Source: Pseudomonadota bacterium
GTDB taxonomy: Bacteria > Pseudomonadota > Gammaproteobacteria > Burkholderiales > Burkholderiaceae_C
NCBI GenBank assembly: GCA_018241185.1
Contig: JAFEEH010000215.1
Span: 23,856-87,855 of the forward strand
DNA: 64,000 nt
Reading direction: 5' to 3'
Of the stretch, positions 7,346 to 15,857 are shown piece by piece (position 1 is the stretch's first letter; the number at the start of each line of letters is the position of its first letter). The notes under the pieces were generated by a model that saw only the letters and a program-made list of their open reading frames with translations, was not told where the DNA came from and did no database searches. A program made the position numbers and the translations under genes.

Positions 7346-8208
7346 GCGCTCAGCTCCAGCTGCGCCACATGCCCCGAGGGCGTGCCCAGCACAGTGGTGC
7401 GCTCGAGGTGGCGCCGATGGCGCGGGTCGTAGTCGCCCATGGCCAGATGCGACGTGCAGCGGTTGTCCCAGATGAGCAAATCATCGTTGCGCCATTGGTG
7501 GCGGTAGGTGAACTGTGGGCGCGTGGCATGGCGCACCAGAAAGTCGACCAGCGGCTGGCTCTCCTCGATCGTCATGCCCTCGATCTGCTTGACCTTCTCG
7601 CCGATGTACAGGGCCTTGCGGCCGGTCTCGGGGTGCACGCGCACCAGCGGCTGAGCCACCGGCGGGTTCAGGCGCCGGTTCTCGGCCTCCCACTGGGCCG
7701 ACATGCCCGCGTTCTTGCGCTCGGCATGGTGCACACCGTGCAGGTCGGCGATCAGCGCTTTCATCTTCGCCGACAGGGCGTCGTAGGCCAGGTACATGTT
7801 CGAGAACAGCGTGTCGCCCCCGACCGGCGGCACCGACACGCCGCGCAGCAGCGACCCGAGCGCAGGCGCCAGGGTGAACGACATGTCCGAATGCCACATC
7901 TGGCCCGTGTACTTCGAGTTCGACGGGCTGCCGTCGGGCTTGGCGTCGTTGGTCACCATCAGCAGCTCGGGGTGCGTCGCGTCGCGGTCCATTGGCAGCG
8001 AATCGTGCCGGTCCAGCTCGCCGAACAGGCGGCTGAAGGCGATGTGCTGCTCGCGGCTGATCGTCTGGCCGCGGAACAGCAGCACCCCGTGCTGCAGGTA
8101 TGCGGCGTGGATGGCCTGCCACGTGTCGGGCGGGCAGGGCTCGCGCAGGTCGACGCCAAGCACTTCCGCGCCGAGCGCGTAGGACAGCGGTCTGAATTCG
8201 ATGGGCAT
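7342..8208 (-). CDS. TauD/TfdA family Fe(II)/2-oxoglutarate dioxygenase
   Basis: A 288-aa non-haem iron oxygenase that hydroxylates a small substrate with 2-oxoglutarate as co-substrate, as TauD (taurine) and TfdA (2,4-D) do. The iron-binding triad is visible: His106 and Asp108 in MWHSDMSF and His254 in IWDNRCTSHLAMGDYD; Arg270 in RHLERTTVLG would bind 2-oxoglutarate. The ATG at 8208 is chosen because AAGGAG lies 7 nt upstream; the open frame continues upstream without homology. It forms an operon with the following Bug gene and is divergent from a LysR gene that probably controls it. The substrate is not predictable from motifs. Confidence 0.88.
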   Translation of the reverse strand: MPIEFRPLSYALGAEVLGVDLREPCPPDTWQAIHAAYLQHGVLLFRGQTISREQHIAFSRLFGELDRHDSLPMDRDATHPELLMVTNDAKPDGSPSNSKYTGQMWHSDMSFTLAPALGSLLRGVSVPPVGGDTLFSNMYLAYDALSAKMKALIADLHGVHHAERKNAGMSAQWEAENRRLNPPVAQPLVRVHPETGRKALYIGEKVKQIEGMTIEESQPLVDFLVRHATRPQFTYRHQWRNDDLLIWDNRCTSHLAMGDYDPRHRRHLERTTVLGTPSGHVAQLELSA

Positions 8209-8253
8209 GTGTGTCTCCTTCTGCGGCTCATTCGAGCACGCGACGGTACTTTT

Positions 8254-8269
8254 GATAATCGGTAATATC
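8254..8269. promoter_or_regulatory. Imperfect dyad in the dioxygenase-LysR divergent spacer
   Basis: GATAATCGGTAATATC is a GATA-N8-TATC dyad in the 88-bp spacer between the two divergent starts (8208 and 8297). It is the only clear symmetry there and a reasonable LysR operator candidate. It has not been compared with other sites. Confidence 0.35.
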
Positions 8270-8296
8270 GAAAGCATTTATCCACAGAATTGAACA

Positions 8297-9229
8297 ATGG
8301 ACCTGCGGCAACTCGAGACCTTCATGGTCATTGCCGAGCTGGGCAGCTTCTCGGCCGCGGCGGCGCGGCTGCACCGCTCACAGGCGGCGGTCAGCACGCA
8401 TGTGCAGAAGCTCGAGGCTGGCCTGGGTGTGCGCCTGCTGGAGCGCACGACGCGCCGTGTCGCGCTCACGCCCGAAGGCCGCATCCTGTTGGCGCGCTGC
8501 CGCGTGGTGATGACCGAACTCGACGACGTCAGCCGCGAGATGGTGGAACGCTCGCAGCTCAGATCCGGCCACGTGTCGATTGGCACGGTGCCTTCGGTGT
8601 CCAGCCACCGCCTGCCGCACGCGCTGGCGGCATTCAAGGCGCTGCATCCGGGCATCACCGTGGAGCTGCACGAAGGCTCGGTCAGCCGCATCCATGACGA
8701 CCTGCGCGAGCGCGTGACGGACTTCGCGATCGCACCGGAGTTCGGGTCGCACAAAGACCTGGCGCTCGATCCGGTGCTGTCCGACCCCTTGGTGGCGATC
8801 CTCCCGCGAGCAATCGCCGTCGGCGCCCGGGGCATCACCCTTGCCGAACTGGCCCGTCACCCGCAGTTGGCCCAGCCCGCCGATACCGCCGTGCGCACCA
8901 CCGTCGAGGGCGTCTTCCGCAGCAAGGGCTTCGACTTCCACCCCGTCATCGAGGTGGCGCACCACCAGACGTTGCTCAACATGGTGGCCGCCGGTCTGGG
9001 CGTGACCGTGCTGCCGACGATCTGCGTGCCGCCCGGGCCGCACGAGGCCTACCAGGTGGTGCCGCTGCGTCCCCGCATCCCGAGCCGCAAGATCTGCGTC
9101 GTGACCCTACGTGGTCGCGCGCTCAGCGGGGCCGCTCAGGTGTGCGCACGCCTCATCGTCGAGGCTTTGCGCGAGGGCGATGCGCAGGGGCGGCCGCTAA
9201 GCGCCGCGGACCGCGGCAAAAGAGGGTGA
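8297..9229 (+). CDS. LysR family transcriptional regulator
   Basis: A 310-aa LysR-type regulator. The winged helix-turn-helix occupies residues 1-62 (LRQLETFMVIAELGSFSAAAARLHRSQAAVS...VQKLEAGLGVRLLERTTRRVALTPEG), followed by the usual linker helix and a periplasmic-binding-like effector domain (about 90-295). Transcribed divergently from the TauD-like dioxygenase/Bug operon with 88 bp between starts, it most likely regulates that operon in response to its substrate and represses itself. Confidence 0.9.
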   Translation: MDLRQLETFMVIAELGSFSAAAARLHRSQAAVSTHVQKLEAGLGVRLLERTTRRVALTPEGRILLARCRVVMTELDDVSREMVERSQLRSGHVSIGTVPSVSSHRLPHALAAFKALHPGITVELHEGSVSRIHDDLRERVTDFAIAPEFGSHKDLALDPVLSDPLVAILPRAIAVGARGITLAELARHPQLAQPADTAVRTTVEGVFRSKGFDFHPVIEVAHHQTLLNMVAAGLGVTVLPTICVPPGPHEAYQVVPLRPRIPSRKICVVTLRGRALSGAAQVCARLIVEALREGDAQGRPLSAADRGKRG

Positions 9230-9341
9230 GCCGTTTAGCTCCGGCGACAGCCAGACTCATCGGCGGAGAGAAAGGCGGGCGCCACTGCACACTGCGCGCA
9301 TTTCGACCCGGCGCGGTCGCGCTGTCGTCGGGGCGGCGCCT

Positions 9342-10535
9342 TTAAGGCGCACGCACCGGCAGCCCCTTGAGCCGCTCGTAGCCGCTCAGCTCCAGGAAGC
9401 CCTGGCCCGTGAGCGCGCCGCTGGCCTTCACGGCGCCTTCCCAGTACACGTTGGCGCTGGTGGTGCCGGCGTCGAACTCGGCGTTGGGCACGAAGGGCTC
9501 GACGTCCAGCGTGCCGGCCGGCACTTTCACGCGCCAGGCCACCGGGTACCTGATGCCGGTGGCGGGGCTGGTCCATTGCCGCACGGGCTGCAGCTGCACG
9601 GACTCGCGCGTGAGCGGGGTCGACGTGCCGTCGGCCCGCGTGTGGGTGCCGGCGGTCATCACCGGGCGGCCCACGCGGTCGAACAGCTCGTAGATCATGA
9701 GGTCGGAGCCGTCCGAAAGGTGCAGCGCGAACCAGTTCCAGCCCAGCTCCAGCACGTCGAATTCGCCCCACTGGTGGTCGAACCAGACGGTGCCGCGCAC
9801 GGGCGTGTTCTGCCCGCCGATGGCCACCGTGCCGGTGGCGGGCAGGCGTGGGCGCGAGTAGTAGTAGCTGATGCCGCTGCTGCCGAAGTCCAGCAGCCCC
9901 GGCGTGGCCGAGTCGGCCGCGCGGTGCGCGACCAGCGGCGGCGCGTCGCCCAGGTCGAGCGCGAAGGCCGCGCCGCCGTCCAGGCTGGCCTGCAGCACGT
10001 GCGTGCCGCCCAGGCTGGCAAAGCGCCAGCTGCCCTGGCGGAAGTCGAAGCCGTCGCGCACCGGGGTGCTCGCGACGCCGGCCGTCTTGTACTGGCCGTC
10101 GTAGCGCTTGCCGGTGCGCAGGTCGGTCAGCGCCACGTGCATCACCGTGTGGCGCACCAAACTGCTGGCGACGAACACCGCCACATGGAAGGCATAGCGC
10201 GGGCCGCCATCGGCGTCGAGGATGCCGTTGTAGTACCACCATTCCATGGCCGAGCCGTGCGGCGCCTCGTCGGCGGGCAGGTTCAGCGGGGGAAGGGCGG
10301 CGGTGCGCTCGCCCGGCACCGGCGTGGGCGTCGCCGTGGGCGTCGGCGCATCGGCCCGCGCCAGGCGTGGGGCACTCTCGGGCGGCGACTCGGCGAAGTA
10401 CCAGGCGATAGCCCCGATCGCGAGCACCGCCACCGCGAAGGCGATGCCCCGCATCCAGGCGCGCCGGCGGCTGCGCCGACTGCGATGGCGCCGGAAACGG
10501 CTGTAGCCGTCGCGCTTCCTGCCGAAAGACTTCAA
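9342..10535 (-). CDS. Lipocalin-like AttH/CrtC family protein, membrane anchored
   Basis: A 397-aa protein of the AttH/carotenoid 1,2-hydratase-like (double lipocalin) family. After a very basic N terminus (RFRRHRSRRSRRRAWMRG) there is one membrane segment (about 30-48) and a Pro/Thr-rich linker. The body has the family motifs HGSAMEWWYYNG, GTVWFDHQWGEFD and LGWNWFALHLSDGSDLMIYEL. I place the start at TTG 10535, because AAGGAG lies 5 nt upstream; another TTG at 10553 is possible. It is divergent from the rhodanese gene. Relatives hydrate carotenoids or act in antibiotic synthesis and secretion, but no carotenoid genes are nearby, so the substrate is unknown. Confidence 0.75.
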   Translation of the reverse strand: MKSFGRKRDGYSRFRRHRSRRSRRRAWMRGIAFAVAVLAIGAIAWYFAESPPESAPRLARADAPTPTATPTPVPGERTAALPPLNLPADEAPHGSAMEWWYYNGILDADGGPRYAFHVAVFVASSLVRHTVMHVALTDLRTGKRYDGQYKTAGVASTPVRDGFDFRQGSWRFASLGGTHVLQASLDGGAAFALDLGDAPPLVAHRAADSATPGLLDFGSSGISYYYSRPRLPATGTVAIGGQNTPVRGTVWFDHQWGEFDVLELGWNWFALHLSDGSDLMIYELFDRVGRPVMTAGTHTRADGTSTPLTRESVQLQPVRQWTSPATGIRYPVAWRVKVPAGTLDVEPFVPNAEFDAGTTSANVYWEGAVKASGALTGQGFLELSGYERLKGLPVRAP

Positions 10536-10730
10536 GGCCGCTCCTTGCAACAAAAGGTTGCGTGGAGACTAGCACTGGCCGACCGTCTGCGGCGCCCGGG
10601 TGAGCCCGCGGTCGCCGGGCGCGGCCATACTCGAGCACCCGCGCGGCACGGCTCGCCCTCGCGAGTCGGGCCTCCCCTCCTGTTGCCCATCTCCACGACC
10701 GCAGCGCCTCGCTGCGATCCGCCATTGCGC

Positions 10731-12389
10731 ATGACCGACCCCTCGAACGCTACGGCACCGAGCCCCGCCGCCGCCCCCGCCGTCACCACGCTGAGCGCCG
10801 CCCGGGTGCGTGCGCACCTGCTCGCCCATGACACCGAGATCGCCCTGCTCGACGTGCGCGAGGAAGACCCCTACGCGCAGGCCCATCCTCTGTGGGCCGC
10901 CAACCTGCCGCTGTCGCGCATCGAGCTGGAAGCCTGGCGCCGCATCCCGCGCCGCGACACGCGCATCGTGCTCTTCGGTGTGCACGCCGGCGAGGACCTC
11001 GCGCCGCGCGCGGCCGCGGTGCTGCAGCGCCTGGGCTACACGCAGGTGCATGCGCTCGAAGGTGGACTGGACGGCTGGCGTGCCGCGGGCGGCGAGCTGT
11101 TCCGCGACGTCAACGTGCCCAGCAAGGCCTTCGGCGAGCTGGTGGAGCACGAGCGGCACACGCCCTCGCTGGCGGCTGAGGAGGTCAAGGCGCTGATCGA
11201 CGCCAAGGCCGACGTGGTGGTGCTCGACGCGCGCCGCTTCGACGAATACCAGACCATGAGCATCCCCACGGCCACCAGCGTGCCGGGCGCCGAGCTGGTG
11301 CTGCGGGCCCGCGCGCTGGCGCCCGATCCGCGCACGCGCATCGTCGTCAACTGCGCCGGCCGCACGCGCAGCATCATCGGCACGCAGTCGCTGGTGAACG
11401 CGGGCCTGCCCAACCCGATCGCCGCGCTGCGCAACGGCACCATCGGCTGGACGCTCGCCGGCCAGGCGCTGGACCACGGTGCCGACCGCCGCGCACCTGC
11501 AGACATCGACCCGGCGGTTCGCGCGCAGGCGCAGGCCGATGCACGCCGCGTGGCCGAGCGCGCCGGCGTGCGCTGGATCGCCGCCGACGCGCTGGATTCG
11601 CTGCGCGTGCCCGGCCGCACCGTGTACCGCTTCGACGTGCGCACGCCCGAGGAATACGCCGCCGGCCACCGCCCCGGCTTCGCGAGCGCGCCCGGTGGCC
11701 AGCTGGTGCAGGAGACCGACCACCACGTGCCGGTGCGCGGCGCACGCATCGTGCTGTCCGACGAGGGCGAGGGCGTGCGCGCCCCCATGACCGCCTCGTG
11801 GCTGGCCCAGATGGGCTGGGACGTGCACGTGCTGCAAGGCCCGGCCGAGTTGGGCGAAGCCGGCGTGCCCGTCGCCGAGCTGCCGCCCCACCGCCACGAC
11901 GTCGACGGCATCGCCCCGGCCGCCCTGGCCGCGCTGGCCGCGCTGCTGCAGGCGGGCGACGCGGTGCTGGTCGACGTGGGTGCCAGCGCGAATTACGTCA
12001 AGCGCCACATTCCCGGCGCCTGGTTCGCGGTGCGGGCCCAGCTGCCGCAGGTGCTGGCGCAGCTGCCGCGCACGGGCACGCTGGTGCTCACCTGCGGCAG
12101 CAGCCTGCTGGCGCGCTACGCGGCCGACGACGTGCGCGAGTGGCTCGACGCACAGGGCGATGCACGCGCGCTGCGCGTGCTCGACGGCGGCAACGCCGCC
12201 TGGTTCGCTGCCGGCCTGCCCGAGGAATCGGGCGAGGCCAGGCTCGCGACCCCGCGCACCGACCGCTACCGCCGCCCCTACGAGGGCACCGACGCACCAC
12301 GCGAGGCCATGCAGGCGTATCTGGACTGGGAGTTCGGCCTGGTCGCGCAACTGGGCCGCGACGGCACACACCATTTCCGCGTGATCTGA
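10731..12389 (+). CDS. Four-domain rhodanese-like sulfurtransferase
   Basis: A 552-aa cytoplasmic protein of four tandem rhodanese-like domains (about 18-120, 145-235, 280-375 and 400-500). Rhodaneses move sulfane sulfur through a cysteine persulfide. Only two domains keep the catalytic cysteine in an active-site loop: Cys208 in NCAGRTRS (domain 2) and Cys455 in TCGSSLLA (domain 4). Domains 1 and 3 have Gly or Ser there and are probably structural. The ATG at 10731 starts just before the first domain; the frame is open far upstream, but that part is antisense to the lipocalin gene and shows no homology. Members of this type are often found in sulfur-assimilating proteobacteria. Confidence 0.82.
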   Translation: MTDPSNATAPSPAAAPAVTTLSAARVRAHLLAHDTEIALLDVREEDPYAQAHPLWAANLPLSRIELEAWRRIPRRDTRIVLFGVHAGEDLAPRAAAVLQRLGYTQVHALEGGLDGWRAAGGELFRDVNVPSKAFGELVEHERHTPSLAAEEVKALIDAKADVVVLDARRFDEYQTMSIPTATSVPGAELVLRARALAPDPRTRIVVNCAGRTRSIIGTQSLVNAGLPNPIAALRNGTIGWTLAGQALDHGADRRAPADIDPAVRAQAQADARRVAERAGVRWIAADALDSLRVPGRTVYRFDVRTPEEYAAGHRPGFASAPGGQLVQETDHHVPVRGARIVLSDEGEGVRAPMTASWLAQMGWDVHVLQGPAELGEAGVPVAELPPHRHDVDGIAPAALAALAALLQAGDAVLVDVGASANYVKRHIPGAWFAVRAQLPQVLAQLPRTGTLVLTCGSSLLARYAADDVREWLDAQGDARALRVLDGGNAAWFAAGLPEESGEARLATPRTDRYRRPYEGTDAPREAMQAYLDWEFGLVAQLGRDGTHHFRVI

Positions 12390-12404
12390 TTCGCTTCTGC
12401 TACT

Positions 12405-12462
12405 GTTTTGATAGCTGCTCGCGCCCGTCCGGCGGGCGCTACAGGCCAATTTGGCTTGAAAC
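12405..12462 (+). repeat. Dispersed GATAGCTG-type repeat, copy A
   Basis: The best-preserved copy of the window's dispersed repeat: TTTTGATAGCTGCTC, then a perfect stem GCGCCCG (12421-12427) / CGGGCGC (12433-12439) with a 5-nt loop, then a second small palindrome GCCAATTTGGC (12445-12455) and TTGAAA. It lies between the convergent rhodanese and hydrolase genes and could act as a two-way terminator. Confidence 0.8.
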
Positions 12463-12477
12463 CTGCAGCGCTGCCGC

Positions 12478-13116
12478 TCAGGTGCCCATGACGTAGGGGT
12501 TGCTGCGTCGCTCGCGCCCGAAGCTGCTTTCGGGCCCGTGGCCGGGGATGAACACGGTCGCGTCGCCCATGGGCCACAGCCGCTCGGTGATGCTGGCGAT
12601 CAGCTGGTCGTGGTTGCCGCCGGGAAAGTCGGTGCGGCCGATGCTGCCGGCGAAGAGCACGTCGCCGACGAAGGCGCGTTCGGCCGTCGCCGAATGGAAG
12701 ACCACATGGCCCGGTGTGTGGCCCGGACAGTGGCGCACCGCGAGCGTCTCCTCGCCCAGCGTGACGGTGTCGCCGTCGTGCAGCCAGCGCGTCGGCGCGA
12801 AGGGTTCGGCCGGCGGAAAGCCGAACATCGCGCTCTGCTGCACCAGGCCGTCGATCCAGAACTGGTCGCCCGGGTGCGGGCCGACGATGGGCAGCCCCAG
12901 GCGCCGTGCCAGCTCGCCGGTGCCGCCCGCATGGTCGATGTGGGCGTGCGTGAGCCAGATCTGCTCGAGCGTGACGCCCAGCGCCTGCGCCGCGGCAATC
13001 AGGCGCTCCAGCTCGCCGCCCGGATCGACCACGGCGGCCTTCATCGTCGCGTCGCACCAGAGGATGGAGCAGTTCTGCTGGAACGGAGTGACGGGGACGG
13101 TCTGGTACTTCAGCAT
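12478..13116 (-). CDS. Metallo-beta-lactamase-fold hydrolase, glyoxalase II-like (YcbL type)
   Basis: A 212-aa metallo-hydrolase with the zinc-binding THAHIDH motif (His57, His59, Asp61, His62), the later ligands in RHCPGHTPGHVVF and FVGDVLFAGSIGRTDF, and a final IPGHGP. The length and pattern match the YcbL/type II glyoxalase group that hydrolyses S-lactoylglutathione-like thioesters. Related persulfide dioxygenases are alternatives, but the short length and the lack of their characteristic segments favour YcbL. It is convergent with the four-domain rhodanese, with repeat copy A between them. Confidence 0.85.
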   Translation of the reverse strand: MLKYQTVPVTPFQQNCSILWCDATMKAAVVDPGGELERLIAAAQALGVTLEQIWLTHAHIDHAGGTGELARRLGLPIVGPHPGDQFWIDGLVQQSAMFGFPPAEPFAPTRWLHDGDTVTLGEETLAVRHCPGHTPGHVVFHSATAERAFVGDVLFAGSIGRTDFPGGNHDQLIASITERLWPMGDATVFIPGHGPESSFGRERRSNPYVMGT

Positions 13117-13210
13117 GGCACGGGCTTGCGGGAATCGAAGCCGGCCATTGTCGCGATCGCTGCGCCGGCCGGCGGCCCGCCGCTCGACGTGATGCCGCCG
13201 CGCCGGCGAC

Positions 13211-14182
13211 TCAGGGCGCCGCCAGCCCCAGCCGGCGCAGGGTTGCCGCCTTGAGGCGGCTGTCCTCGCGCAGGTTGCGCTCGAACTCGGCGGCCGGGCG
13301 GAAGTCCACCACCTGGTTCACGCGGCGGGCCCAGTCTTGGTAGCGGGGCGAAGCCACGGCCTGGCGGCAGGCGGCCTCCAGCCGCCGCACCACGGCGTCG
13401 GGCGTGCGGGCCGGTGCCAGCACGCCGCCGAAGCTGGCCTGCACCACGTCCACGCCGGATTCCCGGAGCGTGGGCACCGCGGCAAAGGCGGGATGGCGTC
13501 GCTCGGCATATACCGCCAGCAGGCGCAGGCTGCCGGCGCCGAGCTGGCCCGTGATGGAGCTGACCAGCACCGCGCCGAAGCCCAGGCGCCCGGCCGTCAG
13601 GTCCTGCAGCATGGGCGCGTCGCCCTTGTAGGGCACATGGGTCAGGCTGACCTGCGCCGCCGCCTCGATGTCGGCGGTGCCCAGGTGCGGGATGGAGCCG
13701 GTGCCGGAGGTGCCGTAGCTGATGTCGCCCGGCGCCTTGCGGGCGGCCACCAGCAGGTCGGCCACGTTGCGCCACGGCGAGGCGGCCGGCACCGCGATGG
13801 CGAAGATGTTGTCGAACACCTGGCAGACCGGCCGGAAGCTGTCGAGCCCGTAGCCCAGCTTGAGTCGGTGTGGCTCGCTCGACAGCGGCACGGCCGGCGT
13901 GAAGGCCAGCGTGTAGCCGTCGGGCCGGGCCGCCGCCACGGCGTTGAGACCGATGGCGCCGGCCGCGCCCTCGCGGTTGATCACCACCACCGGTTGGCCC
14001 AGCGGGTCGGACAGCGCTTCGGCCAGGTTGCGCGCATTGAGGTCGAGCCCGCCGCCGGCAGCGAAGGGCACCACCATCTGCACGGGGCGCTGGGGATAGT
14101 CCTGCGCCAGGGCGCAGAGCGACAGGGCGGCCAGCAGCAGGCCGAACGCGGCATGGCCGCCGCGGGACAGCAGGGCGGTCAT
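13211..14182 (-). CDS. Bug/TctC family periplasmic solute-binding protein
   Basis: A 323-aa Bug-family binding protein with a cleavable signal peptide ending LCALAQ. Landmarks are RPVQMVVPFAAGGGLDLNAR, REGAAGAIGLNAVAAARPDGYTL and THVPYKGDAPMLQDLTAGRL. It is the last gene of the minus-strand aromatic-catabolism cluster, 12 nt after the FAH-family hydrolase. It therefore probably binds the aromatic acid or a related carboxylate handled by the cluster. Confidence 0.9.
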   Translation of the reverse strand: MTALLSRGGHAAFGLLLAALSLCALAQDYPQRPVQMVVPFAAGGGLDLNARNLAEALSDPLGQPVVVINREGAAGAIGLNAVAAARPDGYTLAFTPAVPLSSEPHRLKLGYGLDSFRPVCQVFDNIFAIAVPAASPWRNVADLLVAARKAPGDISYGTSGTGSIPHLGTADIEAAAQVSLTHVPYKGDAPMLQDLTAGRLGFGAVLVSSITGQLGAGSLRLLAVYAERRHPAFAAVPTLRESGVDVVQASFGGVLAPARTPDAVVRRLEAACRQAVASPRYQDWARRVNQVVDFRPAAEFERNLREDSRLKAATLRRLGLAAP

Positions 14183-14194
14183 GGCGCGCCGCCC

Positions 14195-15043
14195 TTATTC
14201 GTCGCGGATGCCGTTGCGCAGCACGCCGATGGCGTCGACCTCGATCTCGCACACGTCGCCCGGCTTCATGAACACGGGCGGTGTGCGCTTGTTGCCCACG
14301 CCGCCGGGCGTGCCGGTGACGATCACGTCGCCCGGCTCCAGCGGGATGAAGGCGGAGATGTAGGCGATCTGGCGCGGGATGCTGTGCACCATCATGTCGG
14401 TGGTGGCGCGCTGCATCTCCTGGCCGTTGAGGCGGGTGACGAGCGTCATCTTCCGGTCGGGCGCGATCTCGTCGGCCGTCACCATCCAGGGGCCGAACGC
14501 GCCGGTCTTCCAGAAGTTCTTCCCCGGGGCCCACTGCGAGGTGTGCACCTGCCAGTCGCGCACGCTGCCGTCGTTGTAGCAGCTGTAGCCGGCGATGTGC
14601 GACCACGAATCCGCCTCGCTGATGTGGCGCCCGCCCTGGCCGATGACGATGGCGATCTCGCCCTCGTAGTCGAGGCGCTCGGAGGCCTTGGGGCGCACGA
14701 TGTCCTCGCCATGGGCCAGCTGCGAGTCGGCCACGCGCAGGAAGATCACCGGCTTCTCGGTCTCGGTCTTGCCGGTCTCGCGGATGTGTTCGCCGTAGTT
14801 CAGGCCGATGCAGAAGATCTTGCCCGGATTGGGAATGACCGGCAGCAGCCGCAGCTCGGACAGCGGCAGCGTGGCGCGTGCGGCCTCGACATGGGCGGCG
14901 GCCTGGGTCACCAGACCCGCGGCGATGAAGGCCTTGAGGTCCGGCGCCTGCGCGCCGAACACCGCGCGCAGGTCGACCACGCGGTCGCCGACGACGGCGC
15001 CGTAGCCGTCCTGGCCGTTGTACTGGTAGCTGATGAGTCTCAT
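14195..15043 (-). CDS. Fumarylacetoacetate hydrolase (FAH) family protein
   Basis: A 282-aa FAH-superfamily enzyme. These metal-dependent enzymes cleave or decarboxylate beta-diketo acids, or hydrate dienoates, in ring-cleavage pathways. Visible: FCIGLNYGEHIRETG (about 97-111), the metal-binding LDYEGEIAIVIG (E-x-E) and a later Asp in CYNDGSVRDWQ, and VTGTPGGVG near the end. Strong Shine-Dalgarno (AAGGAA) upstream of ATG 15043. Beside an MhpA-like hydroxylase and a VOC dioxygenase it should act on the ring-cleavage product, as a hydrolase (fumarylpyruvate type) or as a hydratase/decarboxylase. The sequence alone does not choose between them. Confidence 0.85.
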   Translation of the reverse strand: MRLISYQYNGQDGYGAVVGDRVVDLRAVFGAQAPDLKAFIAAGLVTQAAAHVEAARATLPLSELRLLPVIPNPGKIFCIGLNYGEHIRETGKTETEKPVIFLRVADSQLAHGEDIVRPKASERLDYEGEIAIVIGQGGRHISEADSWSHIAGYSCYNDGSVRDWQVHTSQWAPGKNFWKTGAFGPWMVTADEIAPDRKMTLVTRLNGQEMQRATTDMMVHSIPRQIAYISAFIPLEPGDVIVTGTPGGVGNKRTPPVFMKPGDVCEIEVDAIGVLRNGIRDE

Positions 15044-15077
15044 GGTGATTCCTTGGGAAGGGGAGAGGAGGGTGGTG

Positions 15078-15833
15078 CTAGGCCAGCCGACCTCCGATCC
15101 GCGTCGCGGCCTCGGTGATCAGACGGACCATCTTTTCAAGGTCGACGATCGCCAGGCGCGAGGTATCGAACACGAGCGAGATGGCGGCCCAGGCACCGCC
15201 ATCCGACTTGAGAACGGGCGCGGCCACGGCCGCCAGCTGCGGCTCCAGCTCGCCCTTGGAGATGTAGTGGCCTGCCTTGCGGACGGCCGCGAAGTAGCGC
15301 CGGAATTCGGGCCAGTCGCCGGGCAGCCCGCAGCGCACGGCCTCGTCGCGGCGTGCGTCGAAGAGCTTCTTCAGCGGGGCCGTGCCCAGCGTGGCGAGCA
15401 GCACCTTGGGGGCAGCGCCCTGGAACAGCGGCCGCGGCCGGCCGCGCGTGTAGGCCAGCGTGGCGGGTGCGCCACCCATCTCGCGGTGCGTGTCCAGCAC
15501 CTGCTGGCCGAAGGCCTCGGTCACCACGCAGTCGAAGCCGGTGGCATCGACCAGCTCGCGCAGCACCGGCAGGCCCACCTTGAGCACCGGATCGGCGCGG
15601 CGGATGTAGTGGTCCAGCAGGATGATGCGCGGCCCCAGCGCGTAGTGCGAATCCTCCACGCGCTGCAAGAGGCCCACCTGCAGCAGCTGGCGCACGTAGC
15701 GGTAGCTGGTGGGCAGCGACACATCCAGCGCCTTCGCGATGTCCTCCGCCGTTCGCGTGACGTGGTGGTCGTCGAAGAGGTCGAGCACGCCCAGCATGCG
15801 TTCCAGGCTGGACGAGGACGAAGGTTCGGACAA
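15078..15833 (-). CDS. IclR family transcriptional regulator
   Basis: A 251-aa IclR-type regulator: an N-terminal winged helix (LERMLGVLDLFDDHHVTRTAEDIAKAL...SYRYVRQLLQVGLL, residues about 10-65) and a C-terminal effector-binding GAF-like domain (about 80-245). It starts at TTG 15833, 24 nt after the hydroxylase stop, so it is embedded in the catabolic operon between the hydroxylase and FAH genes. IclR regulators commonly control aromatic degradation. Its likely target is the divergent promoter region at 17908-18051. Confidence 0.82.
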   Translation of the reverse strand: MSEPSSSSSLERMLGVLDLFDDHHVTRTAEDIAKALDVSLPTSYRYVRQLLQVGLLQRVEDSHYALGPRIILLDHYIRRADPVLKVGLPVLRELVDATGFDCVVTEAFGQQVLDTHREMGGAPATLAYTRGRPRPLFQGAAPKVLLATLGTAPLKKLFDARRDEAVRCGLPGDWPEFRRYFAAVRKAGHYISKGELEPQLAAVAAPVLKSDGGAWAAISLVFDTSRLAIVDLEKMVRLITEAATRIGGRLA

Positions 15834-15857
15834 GGCGGATCCCCGGGGTGTGGGTCG

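Noticed and set aside
9576-10730. Long upstream extension of the rhodanese open frame (385 extra codons)
   Set aside because: It is antisense to the lipocalin-like gene, is Arg/Ala/His-rich with no family resemblance, and the rhodanese homology begins at the ATG at 10731.
13337-15118. A 593-codon plus-strand open frame across the Bug and FAH genes
   Set aside because: It is a high-GC shadow frame with biased composition; the minus-strand genes beneath it have clear family motifs.
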